A program made the translations under genes and the position numbers. A stretch of 7,831 nucleotides of DNA from an uncultured Collinsella sp. (GTDB lineage: Bacteria; Actinomycetota; Coriobacteriia; Coriobacteriales; Coriobacteriaceae), in NCBI GenBank assembly GCA_959599635.1, contig CAUGJN010000086.1, positions 1 through 7,831 of the forward strand, given 5' to 3'. Of this stretch, positions 1-5,513 are shown piece by piece (position 1 is the stretch's first letter; every line of letters starts with the position of its first letter). The notes below the pieces were generated by a model. The model did not search any database. It saw only the letters and a program-made list of their open reading frames with translations, and was not told the DNA's origin.

Positions 1-345
1 GAGGGCATGTTCCAGCAGCTTTCGCCGGGCGGTGCTATCTCTTACGTTGAGGTTCCCAACATGCAGGACAACCTCAAGGCTGTCATTCGCGTGATGCAGT
101 ACATCTACGACAACATCATGTACGCCGAGCTCAACACCAAGAGCGACTACTGCCAGGTGTGCGGCTATGATGGCGAGATCAAGATTGTCGAGGATGACGG
201 CAAGCTGGTGTGGGAGTGCCCCAGCTGCGGCAACCGCGACCAGGAGAAGATGAATGTCGCCCGTCGCACGTGCGGCTACATCGGTACCCAGTTCTGGAAC
301 CAGGGTCGAACCGAGGAGATCCGCGACCGCGTGCTGCATCTCTAA
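1..345 (+). CDS. nrdD: Anaerobic (class III) ribonucleoside-triphosphate reductase NrdD, C-terminal fragment
   Basis: This is the last 114 codons of the oxygen-sensitive glycyl-radical enzyme that reduces ribonucleoside triphosphates to deoxynucleotides. The reading frame is open at base 1, so the start lies before the window. Two CxxC pairs (CQVC at bases 151-162, CPSC at 217-228) form the structural zinc site typical of NrdD C-termini. They are followed by the glycyl-radical loop RTCGYIG, with the radical glycine codon at 274-276. The tail EEIRDRVLHL also resembles the E. coli protein end. Two tandem TAA stops (343-348) close the gene. The activating enzyme gene nrdG follows on the same strand, but after an unusually long spacer of 426 bases. 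The class III enzyme indicates anaerobic DNA synthesis. The assignment is very secure; only the missing N-terminal part (usually with an ATP cone) cannot be judged. Confidence 0.97.
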   Translation, partial: EGMFQQLSPGGAISYVEVPNMQDNLKAVIRVMQYIYDNIMYAELNTKSDYCQVCGYDGEIKIVEDDGKLVWECPSCGNRDQEKMNVARRTCGYIGTQFWNQGRTEEIRDRVLHL

Positions 346-356
346 TAACCATCCCA

Positions 357-494
357 GGCTGCCCTGTAGCGAGGCCCCGGACCTTTACTCGCTATTTCGG
401 ACAGTCCTGGCTCACGACGGAGGCGCCACTGGCGCCTCCTGTTCGTGCGGAACTCATATCGAGCAAAGGTCCGGGGCCTCGCTACAGGGCAGCC
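357..494. repeat. Large nested inverted repeat, REPIN-like
   Basis: Bases 357-386 and 465-494 are perfect 30-base reverse complements separated by 78 bases. The pairing continues imperfectly inward (CTCG at 388-391 against CGAG at 460-463). Each half can also fold alone: TAGCGAG at 367-373 pairs with CTCGCTA at 388-394 over a 14-base loop. The mirror copy (457-463 with 478-484, also a 14-base loop) has one mismatch. Each half begins with GTAG (366-369; on the minus strand 485-482), as in bacterial REP elements. A third hairpin sits at the centre, a 10-bp perfect dyad 419-428/430-439 (GGAGGCGCCA / TGGCGCCTCC). There is no T-tract next to the outer arms, so an ordinary intrinsic terminator is unlikely. 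A REP doublet mobilised by a distant RAYT transposase, a miniature element, or an mRNA-stabilising structure are all possible. The inverted repeat itself is certain; its nature is inference. Confidence 0.85.
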
Positions 495-591
495 AAGTTG
501 ATGTAGCTGAGATGCAGCGCGCGGTCTGCTCACTCCTCGAAGTTCTTAGCGGAAATAATTCGAGTTGCAGCTGCGATTTACTTGCGATGGT

Positions 592-617
592 GGTTGAGCC
601 GCAACCCAGTTTTTATT
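592..617 (+). terminator. Weak intrinsic terminator candidate
   Basis: A 5-bp stem GGTTG (592-596) / CAACC (602-606) with a 5-base loop is followed three bases later by TTTTT (610-614), then ATT. The U-tract is right for Rho-independent termination of a + strand transcript coming from nrdD. The stem is short and has A-T pairs, so the call is tentative. Confidence 0.3.
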
Positions 618-673
618 GGACCTCGAACCCTATGCTCGATGTTCGCTTCGTTCATTGAGTTACCCTTTGCATG

Positions 674-755
674 AGGCCGGGACATATCGTCCCGCCCGCA
701 GTTTCGCAGGCCGCAGGCCGAGAATGTTTGAGGACGGGATGATATGTCCCGGCCT
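674..755 (+). repeat. 21-bp hairpin directly upstream of the nrdG ribosome binding site
   Basis: Bases 674-694 pair with 735-755 over 21 positions around a 40-base loop. All pairs are Watson-Crick except G689 with T740, which is a G-U wobble in a + strand RNA but a mismatch in the minus-strand RNA. The stem contains GGGACATATC on the left and GATATGTCCC on the right. The right arm ends only 3 bases before the GGGAG of nrdG (759-763). No U-tract follows. The loop holds a tandem GCAGGCC repeat near 706-719. The hairpin may affect nrdG translation or mRNA processing, or may simply be an intergenic repeat. Its GGGACAT core recurs in the hairpin at 6978-7048. Confidence 0.8.
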
Positions 756-771
756 TCCGGGAGAGTTACCT

Positions 772-1353
772 ATGAACTACGCGAACATTAAGTATTTCGA
801 CATTGCTGATGGAGAGGGCGTTCGTACTTCTCTGTTTGTAAGCGGGTGCCGTCGTGGGTGCAAGAACTGCTTTAACTCTGTCGCGTGGGACTTTGCTGCG
901 GGCGAGCCGTTTGATCGCACCGTCGAGGACAAGATTATCGAGAGCCTCGACCATCCCTTTATTGATGGCCTGACGATTCTGGGCGGCGAGCCCATGGAGC
1001 CCGAGAATCAGGCGGGGCTCGTTGATTTTGTCGAGCGTGTTCGCGCGGCCTATCCAGTGGGGTCGGGGAAGACCATTTGGTGCTTTACCGGTGACGTGCT
1101 CGAGGAGCTTATGCCGGGTGGTCGTCATCATACCGAGGTGACGGACCGCATCCTTGCCTGCCTTGACATGCTGGTGGACGGCCCGTTTGTTCAGGACCTG
1201 TACGATATCTCGCTGCGCTTTAGGGGTTCGAGCAACCAGCGCGTGATCGATATGAACGCTACACGCGCCCGTGCTGAGCGCGAGGGCGTTGCGCTTTGTG
1301 ATGCGGTTGAACTTTGGCGTGATGATCCGGTCTATTCGACCCATACTATGTAG
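772..1353 (+). CDS. nrdG: Anaerobic ribonucleotide reductase activating protein NrdG
   Basis: This radical SAM enzyme cleaves S-adenosylmethionine to install the glycyl radical on NrdD. The protein is 193 residues long, a little longer than typical NrdG proteins of about 155-180. The [4Fe-4S]-binding CxxxCxxC motif is CRRGCKNC (Cys26, Cys30, Cys33), preceded by the family stretch DGEGVRTSLFVSGC. GGEP at 71-74 is the SAM-binding glycine-rich motif, and FRGSSNQRVID (150-160) matches the C-terminal NrdG signature. The ATG at 772 is chosen because GGGAG (759-763) lies 8 bases upstream. Earlier in-frame starts would translate through the hairpin at 674-755. It lies on the same strand as nrdD and may be cotranscribed despite the long spacer. 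The identity is secure. Confidence 0.96.
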   Translation: MNYANIKYFDIADGEGVRTSLFVSGCRRGCKNCFNSVAWDFAAGEPFDRTVEDKIIESLDHPFIDGLTILGGEPMEPENQAGLVDFVERVRAAYPVGSGKTIWCFTGDVLEELMPGGRHHTEVTDRILACLDMLVDGPFVQDLYDISLRFRGSSNQRVIDMNATRARAEREGVALCDAVELWRDDPVYSTHTM

Positions 1354-1419
1354 CTTGTGGTCGATGCCGGAGGGCGTGGTACCATAGCGCGAACGTGAAA
1401 TCGGAAAAGTGAGGCCCAG

Positions 1420-1977
1420 ATGGTCGATCAGGAAAAAGTCGAGGCCGCCATTAAGCTGTTGCTTGAGGGCATAGGCGAGGACCCAACTCGTGAGGGCCTG
1501 CTGGAGACCCCGGCGCGCGTTGCCCGTATGTATGGTGAGATCGCCGGCGGTATGGACCAGAGTGCCGAGGAGCACCTGTCCAAAACCTTTGCCGTCGCTT
1601 CGAACGATTTGGTTATCGAGCGCGACATCACGTTCTACTCGCTGTGCGAACATCATCTGCTGCCGTTTTATGGCAAGGCCGCCATTGGTTATATCCCTAA
1701 CGGTCGGGTGGCTGGGCTTTCCAAGCTCGCCCGCACGGTTGAGGTTTATGCCCGCCGTCTGCAGCTGCAGGAGCAACTGTGCGCACAGGTTGCCGATGCC
1801 CTCATGGATTATCTCGCTCCCCAGGGAGCGATTGTGTTGATGGAGGCCGAGCATATGTGCATGACGATGCGTGGCGTGCAAAAGCCCGGCACCAAGACCG
1901 TGACGCTTGCTCGTCGCGGCGTCTTTGAGACCGATCCCGCGCTCGAGGAGCGTTTCTTTAGGATGCTGGGCCGCTAA
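1420..1977 (+). CDS. folE: GTP cyclohydrolase I (type IA)
   Basis: This enzyme converts GTP to 7,8-dihydroneopterin triphosphate, the first committed step of tetrahydrofolate synthesis. At 185 residues the length is normal. The zinc and active-site motif SLCEHHLLPFYG gives Cys76 and His79; the third zinc ligand is Cys147 in EHMCMTMRGVQKPG, matching Cys110, His113 and Cys181 of the E. coli enzyme. The substrate-loop segment YIPNGRVAGLSKLARTVEVYARR (91-113, split here as YIPNGRVAGLSKLAR and TVEVYARR) is intact. All three zinc Cys/His ligands are present, so this is the zinc-dependent IA type rather than FolE2. The ATG is supported by GAGG (1411-1414) 5 bases upstream. It is followed after 2 bases by an HD-domain gene and then by folB, forming a pterin cluster. 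Confidence 0.97.
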   Translation: MVDQEKVEAAIKLLLEGIGEDPTREGLLETPARVARMYGEIAGGMDQSAEEHLSKTFAVASNDLVIERDITFYSLCEHHLLPFYGKAAIGYIPNGRVAGLSKLARTVEVYARRLQLQEQLCAQVADALMDYLAPQGAIVLMEAEHMCMTMRGVQKPGTKTVTLARRGVFETDPALEERFFRMLGR

Positions 1978-1979
1978 CC

Positions 1980-2561
1980 ATGAGAGTCGTCAACGACTTT
2001 ACATCGAAGACCGATGAGGGGACGTCGCGTCGCGGCTTTATGGCTTCGGGCCTGGCCCCCTTTGGTGCCATGCCTCGCATTGATTACATTTGTGCCAACG
2101 GGCTGTTCCGGCGGCACCTGGGCAACATCGTACAGTTGGAATCGGGGCGCATCTTCTGCCGCCACGGTATTGACCATCTGCTCGATGTCGCGCGCATTAT
2201 GTGGATCAAGAATCTCGAGGAGCAGCTCGAATTTGACCGCGAGGTCATCTACGCCACAGCACTTCTTCACGATATCGGCAAAGATGAACAGTATGAATCG
2301 GGTATATCCCATGATGTTGCAAGCGAACGCGTCGCTGATGCGATTCTCGGCGGCATGCCCGATGACGTGGCGTTTGAGCCGGCCGATGCCGCAGCCATTA
2401 AGACGGCCATTCTGGGCCATCGAAAGCTGCGCGTGAACAGCCAACCGCTTGAGCGTCTGCTCTATGCAGCCGACAAAGCGTCGCGTGCCTGCTTTGCATG
2501 CCCCGCGCGCAACGCTTGCAACTGGAGCGATGATAAAAAGAACCTGTCGATTCGCGTGTAG
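1980..2561 (+). CDS. HD-domain phosphohydrolase-like protein in the folate cluster
   Basis: This 193-residue protein carries the metal-binding HD superfamily pattern. His62 and His66 (RHGIDHLLDVARI), the HD dyad His97-Asp98 (ALLHDIGK), His111 (SGISHDVASE), His147 (ILGHRKL) and Asp165 (LLYAADKASR) are suitable ligands for a one- or two-metal site. HD proteins are typically phosphomonoesterases, phosphodiesterases or nucleotide hydrolases. The C-terminus holds a cysteine group C-x2-C-x5-C (Cys171, Cys174, Cys180) before NWSDDKKN; with Cys60 it could bind zinc or an iron-sulfur cluster, which is inference. The start 2 bases after the folE stop has no strong ribosome binding site, which suggests translational coupling. 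ATGs at 2040 and 2070 are alternatives, since the first 30 residues look unlike a folded domain. Its place between folE and folB makes removal of phosphate from dihydroneopterin triphosphate an attractive but unproven role. Confidence 0.85.
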   Translation: MRVVNDFTSKTDEGTSRRGFMASGLAPFGAMPRIDYICANGLFRRHLGNIVQLESGRIFCRHGIDHLLDVARIMWIKNLEEQLEFDREVIYATALLHDIGKDEQYESGISHDVASERVADAILGGMPDDVAFEPADAAAIKTAILGHRKLRVNSQPLERLLYAADKASRACFACPARNACNWSDDKKNLSIRV

Positions 2562-2590
2562 TTAGTTTGCGCGGTCGGGGTTCTAAACGA

Positions 2591-2595
2591 AGGAG
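2591..2595 (+). promoter_or_regulatory. Ribosome binding site that selects the folB TTG start
   Basis: AGGAG lies 9 bases before a TTG (2605-2607) and is the only strong Shine-Dalgarno sequence in the interval. No ATG or GTG with better spacing precedes the conserved FolB domain. It therefore marks TTG as the likely initiator. Confidence 0.7.
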
Positions 2596-2604
2596 ACGAT
2601 CGCG

Positions 2605-3090
2605 TTGAGTAACAAGAAACTGCCCGAGAATGCAACCAAGACCGAAGGCGCCGAGCTCGCCCGCCGTGGAAGGGGCGAAATATCCACCGCAACGGCGGTG
2701 CCTCACGTGAGCTATGACGATTTGCGCCATGCCGATCGTATTGTCATTGACGGCCTGGAGGTTTTTGCCAACCATGGCGTGTATCCCGAGGAGAACGCGC
2801 TGGGTCAGAAGTTCATCGTTTCTCTGGTGCTCTATGCCGACCTGCGCGCGGCGGGGGAGCACGATAACCTGGACGCCTCGATTGACTACGGCTCGGTGTG
2901 CCACGATGTCGATGGCTATCTGCGCGAGCATACGTTTAAGCTCATCGAGGCGGCAGCCGAGGGGACAGCCCAGATGCTGCTGCGCCGTTATCCCTCGCTG
3001 CTTGGTGTGCGCATAAAGCTCGATAAGCCGTGGGCTCCTGTTGGCCTGCCCCTGGCAAGCTGCGGCGTCGAGATCGAGCGCGTGCGCTAG
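2605..3090 (+). CDS. folB: Dihydroneopterin aldolase
   Basis: FolB splits 7,8-dihydroneopterin into 6-hydroxymethyl-dihydropterin and glycolaldehyde, the third step of folate synthesis. The catalytic domain spans about residues 44-161. Glu63 in HGVYPEENALGQ, Tyr95 in ASIDYGSV and Lys141 in KLDKPWAPVG correspond to Glu22, Tyr54 and Lys100 of the S. aureus enzyme, so the active site appears complete. The protein has 161 residues against about 120 in the family, because about 40 mostly polar residues precede the domain. The extension follows from the TTG start with its good AGGAG site; a shorter form starting inside cannot be excluded, but no clear site supports one. No folP or folK follows, because a convergent gene ends only 6 bases beyond folB, so those genes must be elsewhere. 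Confidence 0.93.
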   Translation: MSNKKLPENATKTEGAELARRGRGEISTATAVPHVSYDDLRHADRIVIDGLEVFANHGVYPEENALGQKFIVSLVLYADLRAAGEHDNLDASIDYGSVCHDVDGYLREHTFKLIEAAAEGTAQMLLRRYPSLLGVRIKLDKPWAPVGLPLASCGVEIERVR

Positions 3091-3096
3091 TCGACG

Positions 3097-3873
3097 CTAG
3101 AGCTTGTTGAGGGGTGGCTGCTTGAGCCGCTGAGACAGTGCTCTATTGTTGGGACAGTACGTGTCGAGCAGGGCGTGAAAGCGCTGATTGTGGCTCGGCT
3201 CGAGCAGATGGACGAGCTCGTGGGCGACAACCATGTCGAGGCATTCGACAGGGTAGGCGGCGAGCTCGCGCGCGATACGAATGGCGCCGGTTTTGGGTGT
3301 GCAGGAGCCCCAACGCGTTTTCATGCTGCGCACGGAGACGCGGGCCACGGTGACGCCCATTGCGATTTCGTACGCGTGCACGATGTCGCGTAGCGCTGCG
3401 GTGACCTCGGACGCGTAGAGCTGGTCGATGTGGGCTTGGAGCTCGTCGGACGTTAGGCCGTCGAGGATTGCGTGCCGCTTGGCCTGCGGGCCTTCGTCCG
3501 ATTCATCGGCACCCATAAAACTTGCGAAGGTGGCCTGTTTGGGTCGCGGTGCGGGTGATGCAAAGTTGTGATCGAGTGCATCCTGTACCGTGATGGGCTT
3601 GCCCCAAAGTGCAATGATGGACGAGGGGCTGAGCGGCTCTCGTGCCGTCGCCTGACGTTGCTCGCGCTGGGCAAGTCGGCTGATAATCCAGGCGCTGTTG
3701 CGCTTCACAAACGCTTCGATACGCTCGCGGCTGGCGCCGATCGGTGCGCTGGCGTGGACCTCGCCGCTCGATGTGACGCGTAGGTTGAAGTTCTTGACGC
3801 GCTTTTTGGTAACGACGACGGGGATGGTCGTCCCATCCGGTCGGGATGCGGAAATCGTAAACTGCTGCGTCAA
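3097..3873 (-). CDS. YgjP-like (DUF45) zinc metallopeptidase family protein
   Basis: This 258-residue cytosolic-looking protein has the YgjP/DUF45 layout. The N-terminal beta-rich part contains KKRVKNFNLRV (23-33), where the family usually has KRRKTIRLRV-type sequence. The signature SMKTRWGSC lies at 183-191. The metalloprotease motif HELVH (218-222) continues as HLLEPSHNQRFH, supplying a third histidine at 228. These motifs are diagnostic of the family, but its cellular substrate is not settled. A low-complexity polar linker (about 104-135) separates the two halves. The open frame continues upstream to 4299, but that part overlaps the dipeptidase gene in another frame. I chose the TTG at 3873 because AAGGA lies about 6 bases ahead; the ATG at 3906 has no such site. 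It is the second gene of a minus-strand pair and ends 6 bases from the convergent folB. Confidence 0.88.
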   Translation of the reverse strand: MTQQFTISASRPDGTTIPVVVTKKRVKNFNLRVTSSGEVHASAPIGASRERIEAFVKRNSAWIISRLAQREQRQATAREPLSPSSIIALWGKPITVQDALDHNFASPAPRPKQATFASFMGADESDEGPQAKRHAILDGLTSDELQAHIDQLYASEVTAALRDIVHAYEIAMGVTVARVSVRSMKTRWGSCTPKTGAIRIARELAAYPVECLDMVVAHELVHLLEPSHNQRFHALLDTYCPNNRALSQRLKQPPLNKL

Positions 3874-3879
3874 AAGCGG

Positions 3880-3885
3880 TCCTTC
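3880..3885 (-). promoter_or_regulatory. Ribosome binding site that selects the TTG start of the YgjP-like gene
   Basis: Read on the minus strand, GAAGGA sits 6 bases before TTG (3873-3871). The competing in-frame ATG at 3906 lies inside a strong hairpin and has no purine-rich site, so the TTG is preferred. Confidence 0.6.
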
Positions 3886-3895
3886 AGATCGGGGA

Positions 3896-3931
3896 CGGGC
3901 CGGCATGTCGACCGTTCGGCATGCCGGCCCG
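3896..3931. repeat. 16-bp hairpin with tetraloop between two minus-strand genes
   Basis: Bases 3896-3911 pair with 3916-3931 around the loop CCGT. All pairs are Watson-Crick except 3908-3919, which is T-G on the + strand and therefore A-C in the minus-strand mRNA. It lies between the dipeptidase stop (3948) and the ribosome binding site of the next gene (3885-3880). No U-tract follows in either direction. It could attenuate or stabilise the mRNA between the two genes; complete termination is not supported. Confidence 0.75.
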
Positions 3932-3947
3932 CTCAAGGGATGTGAAA

Positions 3948-4961
3948 TTAATAACGCTCGAAGAAGGCAAGCGCGTTGTCGCTGCAGAGCTTTTGCATCA
4001 CGGTCTTGCCAAAATGCTTGGAAAGCATGTTCTGGAACTCGGGCATCTTGCTGGCATCGGAGAGGAAAGCGGGCACCGTGGCGCCGTCCCAGTCGCCGCC
4101 GAGCGCGATGACGTCCTCGCCGCCCAGGTCGAGCCAGTGCTCGATATGCGCCGCCAGCTGGTCGAAGGTGACGTCTGCGGCGGTCTTGTCGGTTGCGTCG
4201 TTGGAAAGGAACTCGCTGCAGTAGTTGAGGCCGACGATGCCACCCATGTCGCGAATGGTGCGGAACTGGTCGTCGGTAAGGTTGCGTTTGGCGCCGCAAA
4301 CCGCACGGGAGTTGGAGTGGCTGGCGACGAAGGGACGCGTGGCGCGGGCGGCGACCTCGTCAAAGCACTCATCGTTGAGGTGGGAGACGTCGAGCACCAT
4401 GCCGGCGTGCTCCATCTGCGTAAGCGCCTCGATGCCGGCGGCGGTGAGGCCGGCGTGGGTGTCGTGGCCGCTCGCGAGCGGTCCCTGCGCGTTCCAGCTG
4501 AGTGACGACATAAGCACGCCCAGGCTCTTGAGCACCTCGATCAGCGCGGGGTCCTCGGCAAAGAACGTGGCGTTTTCGATGGTGTGGATGCAAGCGACCT
4601 TGCCGTCCTTGAGCGCGGGGCGAATGTCTGCGGCGCTGCGCACGTTGACCATACGGTCGTGGTTGAGCATTGCCTGGCCGCTCATATGCGCCATGATCTG
4701 CGCCTGGAAGCGCGCGGCGTGGGCGGTGGGAATCTCGTCGGGGACAAACGTGGCGAAGCACTGTGCCCACGGCGTGTTGCCGATCTTTGCGAGCGAGATG
4801 GCACAGGCGTTACCCTCGATGAGGTCGAAATCTTGCGGATGCGTTTCGTCGCCGGGGAAATAACCGTCGGTGCCGGCGGTAAAGCGCAGGTCGAGATCGA
4901 GCGTGGCCCAGCCGATTCGGTCGGCAGTGTCGCAGTGTAGGTCAAATACGGGATATGCCAT
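3948..4961 (-). CDS. Membrane dipeptidase-type metallopeptidase (family M19)
   Basis: M19 enzymes (renal dipeptidase family) are zinc-dependent TIM-barrel hydrolases that release amino acids from dipeptides. The expected metal ligands are visible: His9 and Asp11 in FDLHCDT, Glu129 in HTIENA, His194 in VLDVSHLND, His215 in VASHSNSRAVC, and Asp290/Asp292 in GGDWDG. The length of 337 residues fits bacterial M19 proteins. No signal peptide or membrane segment is seen, so the bacterial form is probably cytosolic despite the family name. Translation is taken from the ATG at 4961, with GGAGG (4970-4966) just upstream; a start at 4991 would put that site inside the gene. The most likely role is use of peptides as amino-acid sources. 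Specificity, including for D-amino-acid dipeptides, cannot be read from the sequence. Confidence 0.93.
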   Translation of the reverse strand: MAYPVFDLHCDTADRIGWATLDLDLRFTAGTDGYFPGDETHPQDFDLIEGNACAISLAKIGNTPWAQCFATFVPDEIPTAHAARFQAQIMAHMSGQAMLNHDRMVNVRSAADIRPALKDGKVACIHTIENATFFAEDPALIEVLKSLGVLMSSLSWNAQGPLASGHDTHAGLTAAGIEALTQMEHAGMVLDVSHLNDECFDEVAARATRPFVASHSNSRAVCGAKRNLTDDQFRTIRDMGGIVGLNYCSEFLSNDATDKTAADVTFDQLAAHIEHWLDLGGEDVIALGGDWDGATVPAFLSDASKMPEFQNMLSKHFGKTVMQKLCSDNALAFFERY

Positions 4962-5081
4962 GGTTCCTCCGGTTGCAGCGTTTCTTTGCAAACTGTCATT
5001 GAATTGTATGACTAGGGTATAGTTAGCGCCATATGTTCACGGCGGCCCGCGTTGTGCGCCGCCCTTATCACGGAGGTTACC
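4962..5081. promoter_or_regulatory. Divergent promoter region between dipeptidase and slyD-like genes
   Basis: The 120 bases separate genes transcribed away from each other, so promoters for both should lie here. On the + strand TATAGT (5018-5023) is a good -10 candidate, with a poorer -35 such as CTGTCA (4993-4998, 19-base spacer). On the minus strand TACAAT (5008-5003) is a possible -10, without a clear -35. The two candidates are about 10 bases apart, so the two polymerases could interfere. A small GC-rich dyad (GGCGGC 5041-5046 / GCCGCC 5058-5063) sits in the leader of the + strand operon. Confidence 0.4.
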
Positions 5082-5510
5082 ATGTCCAACCAGGGCAAGA
5101 AGGTCAAGACTCATTATCGCGGCACGCTCGACGATGGTACGCAGTTCGATAGCTCCTACGATCGCGGCGAGCCGCTGGAGTTCACCTGCGGCGCCGGCCA
5201 GATGATCAAGGGCTTCGACGCCACTGTTGTCGACATGCAGGTGGGCGAGAAGAAGACCGTGCACATTCCTGCTGCCGATGCCTACGGCGAGCACAACCCC
5301 GAGATGGTTATTACCTTCCCGGCCGAACAGGTTCCCAATATCGAGCAGATCGAGAAGGGCATGAAGCTCTTCCTGTCCACGCCGAGCGGCATGCCCGTCC
5401 CCGCCGTGGTCATCGACGTGACGCCCGAGGCCGTGACGCTCGACGCCAACCACGAGCTGGCCGGCAAGGACCTCAACTTTGATATCGAGCTCGTTGAGGT
5501 CGAGGGTTAG
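5082..5510 (+). CDS. slyD: SlyD-like FKBP-type peptidyl-prolyl cis-trans isomerase
   Basis: FKBP-type isomerases catalyse proline cis-trans isomerisation. The SlyD subgroup carries an insert-in-flap chaperone domain and in E. coli binds nickel and assists hydrogenase maturation. The FKBP part is split: residues 1-67 (YRGTLDDGTQFDSS, GAGQMIKGFD, MQVGEKKTVHIP) and the C-terminal strand NHELAGKDLNFDIEL (123-137). The insert runs about 68-118 (AYGEHNPEMV onward). AADAYGE and NHELAGK are characteristic of SlyD rather than short FKBPs. With 142 residues it stops right after the fold and lacks the His/Cys-rich metal-binding tail of E. coli SlyD. The ATG is supported by GGAGG (5072-5076). It is followed after 3 bases by a UreE-like gene, an arrangement that recalls nickel handling but does not prove it. 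Confidence 0.9.
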   Translation: MSNQGKKVKTHYRGTLDDGTQFDSSYDRGEPLEFTCGAGQMIKGFDATVVDMQVGEKKTVHIPAADAYGEHNPEMVITFPAEQVPNIEQIEKGMKLFLSTPSGMPVPAVVIDVTPEAVTLDANHELAGKDLNFDIELVEVEG

Positions 5511-5513
5511 AGT

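Larger units (their letters stand above)
346..771. other. Long nrdD-nrdG spacer carrying two large inverted repeats
   Basis: No convincing gene lies in these 426 bases. Open frames here run across inverted repeats and have no ribosome binding site. The spacer holds a 138-base nested inverted repeat just after nrdD, a weak terminator-like hairpin near 592-617, and a second large hairpin ending just before the nrdG ribosome binding site. The part between the repeats (495-673) shows only minor dyads, such as GCAGCTGC near 566, and I found no well-spaced promoter. nrdD and nrdG are commonly close neighbours, so this spacer looks expanded, perhaps by repeat insertion. That last point is inference. 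Confidence 0.7.

Noticed and set aside
254..658. Open frame across the nrdD end and the first inverted repeat
   Set aside because: It runs through nrdD in another frame and through both arms of the repeat, with no ribosome binding site and no motif.
674..755. NrdR box in the nrdG leader
   Set aside because: The GACATATC stretch resembles part of the NrdR palindrome only superficially; no pair of 16-base boxes with the right spacing is present.
1355..1385. Possible folE promoter (TTGTGG and TACCAT)
   Set aside because: The spacer is 19 bases and both hexamers match poorly; the 66-base gap after nrdG could equally be crossed by cotranscription.
766..1881. Long minus-strand open frame of 371 codons opposite nrdG and folE
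   Set aside because: It covers two clearly recognised + strand genes and the gap between them, its protein has no recognisable motif, and it has the mirrored composition expected of an antisense shadow in GC-rich DNA.
1974..2931. Minus-strand open frames opposite the HD gene and folB
   Set aside because: Both overlap well-supported + strand genes; they show no domain signature and no ribosome binding site.
3138..3353. Small + strand open frames opposite the YgjP-like gene
   Set aside because: They lie entirely antisense to a gene with a clear metalloprotease motif and show no features of their own.
3874..4299. Upstream extension of the YgjP-like frame
   Set aside because: The extension lies within the dipeptidase gene in another frame, is rich in arginine as shadow frames are, and passes through a strong hairpin. 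A ribosome binding site supports the TTG at 3873.
5024..5081. Nickel/cobalt riboswitch before the slyD-ureE pair
   Set aside because: The leader is too short for a multi-helix riboswitch and shows only a 6-bp GC dyad.
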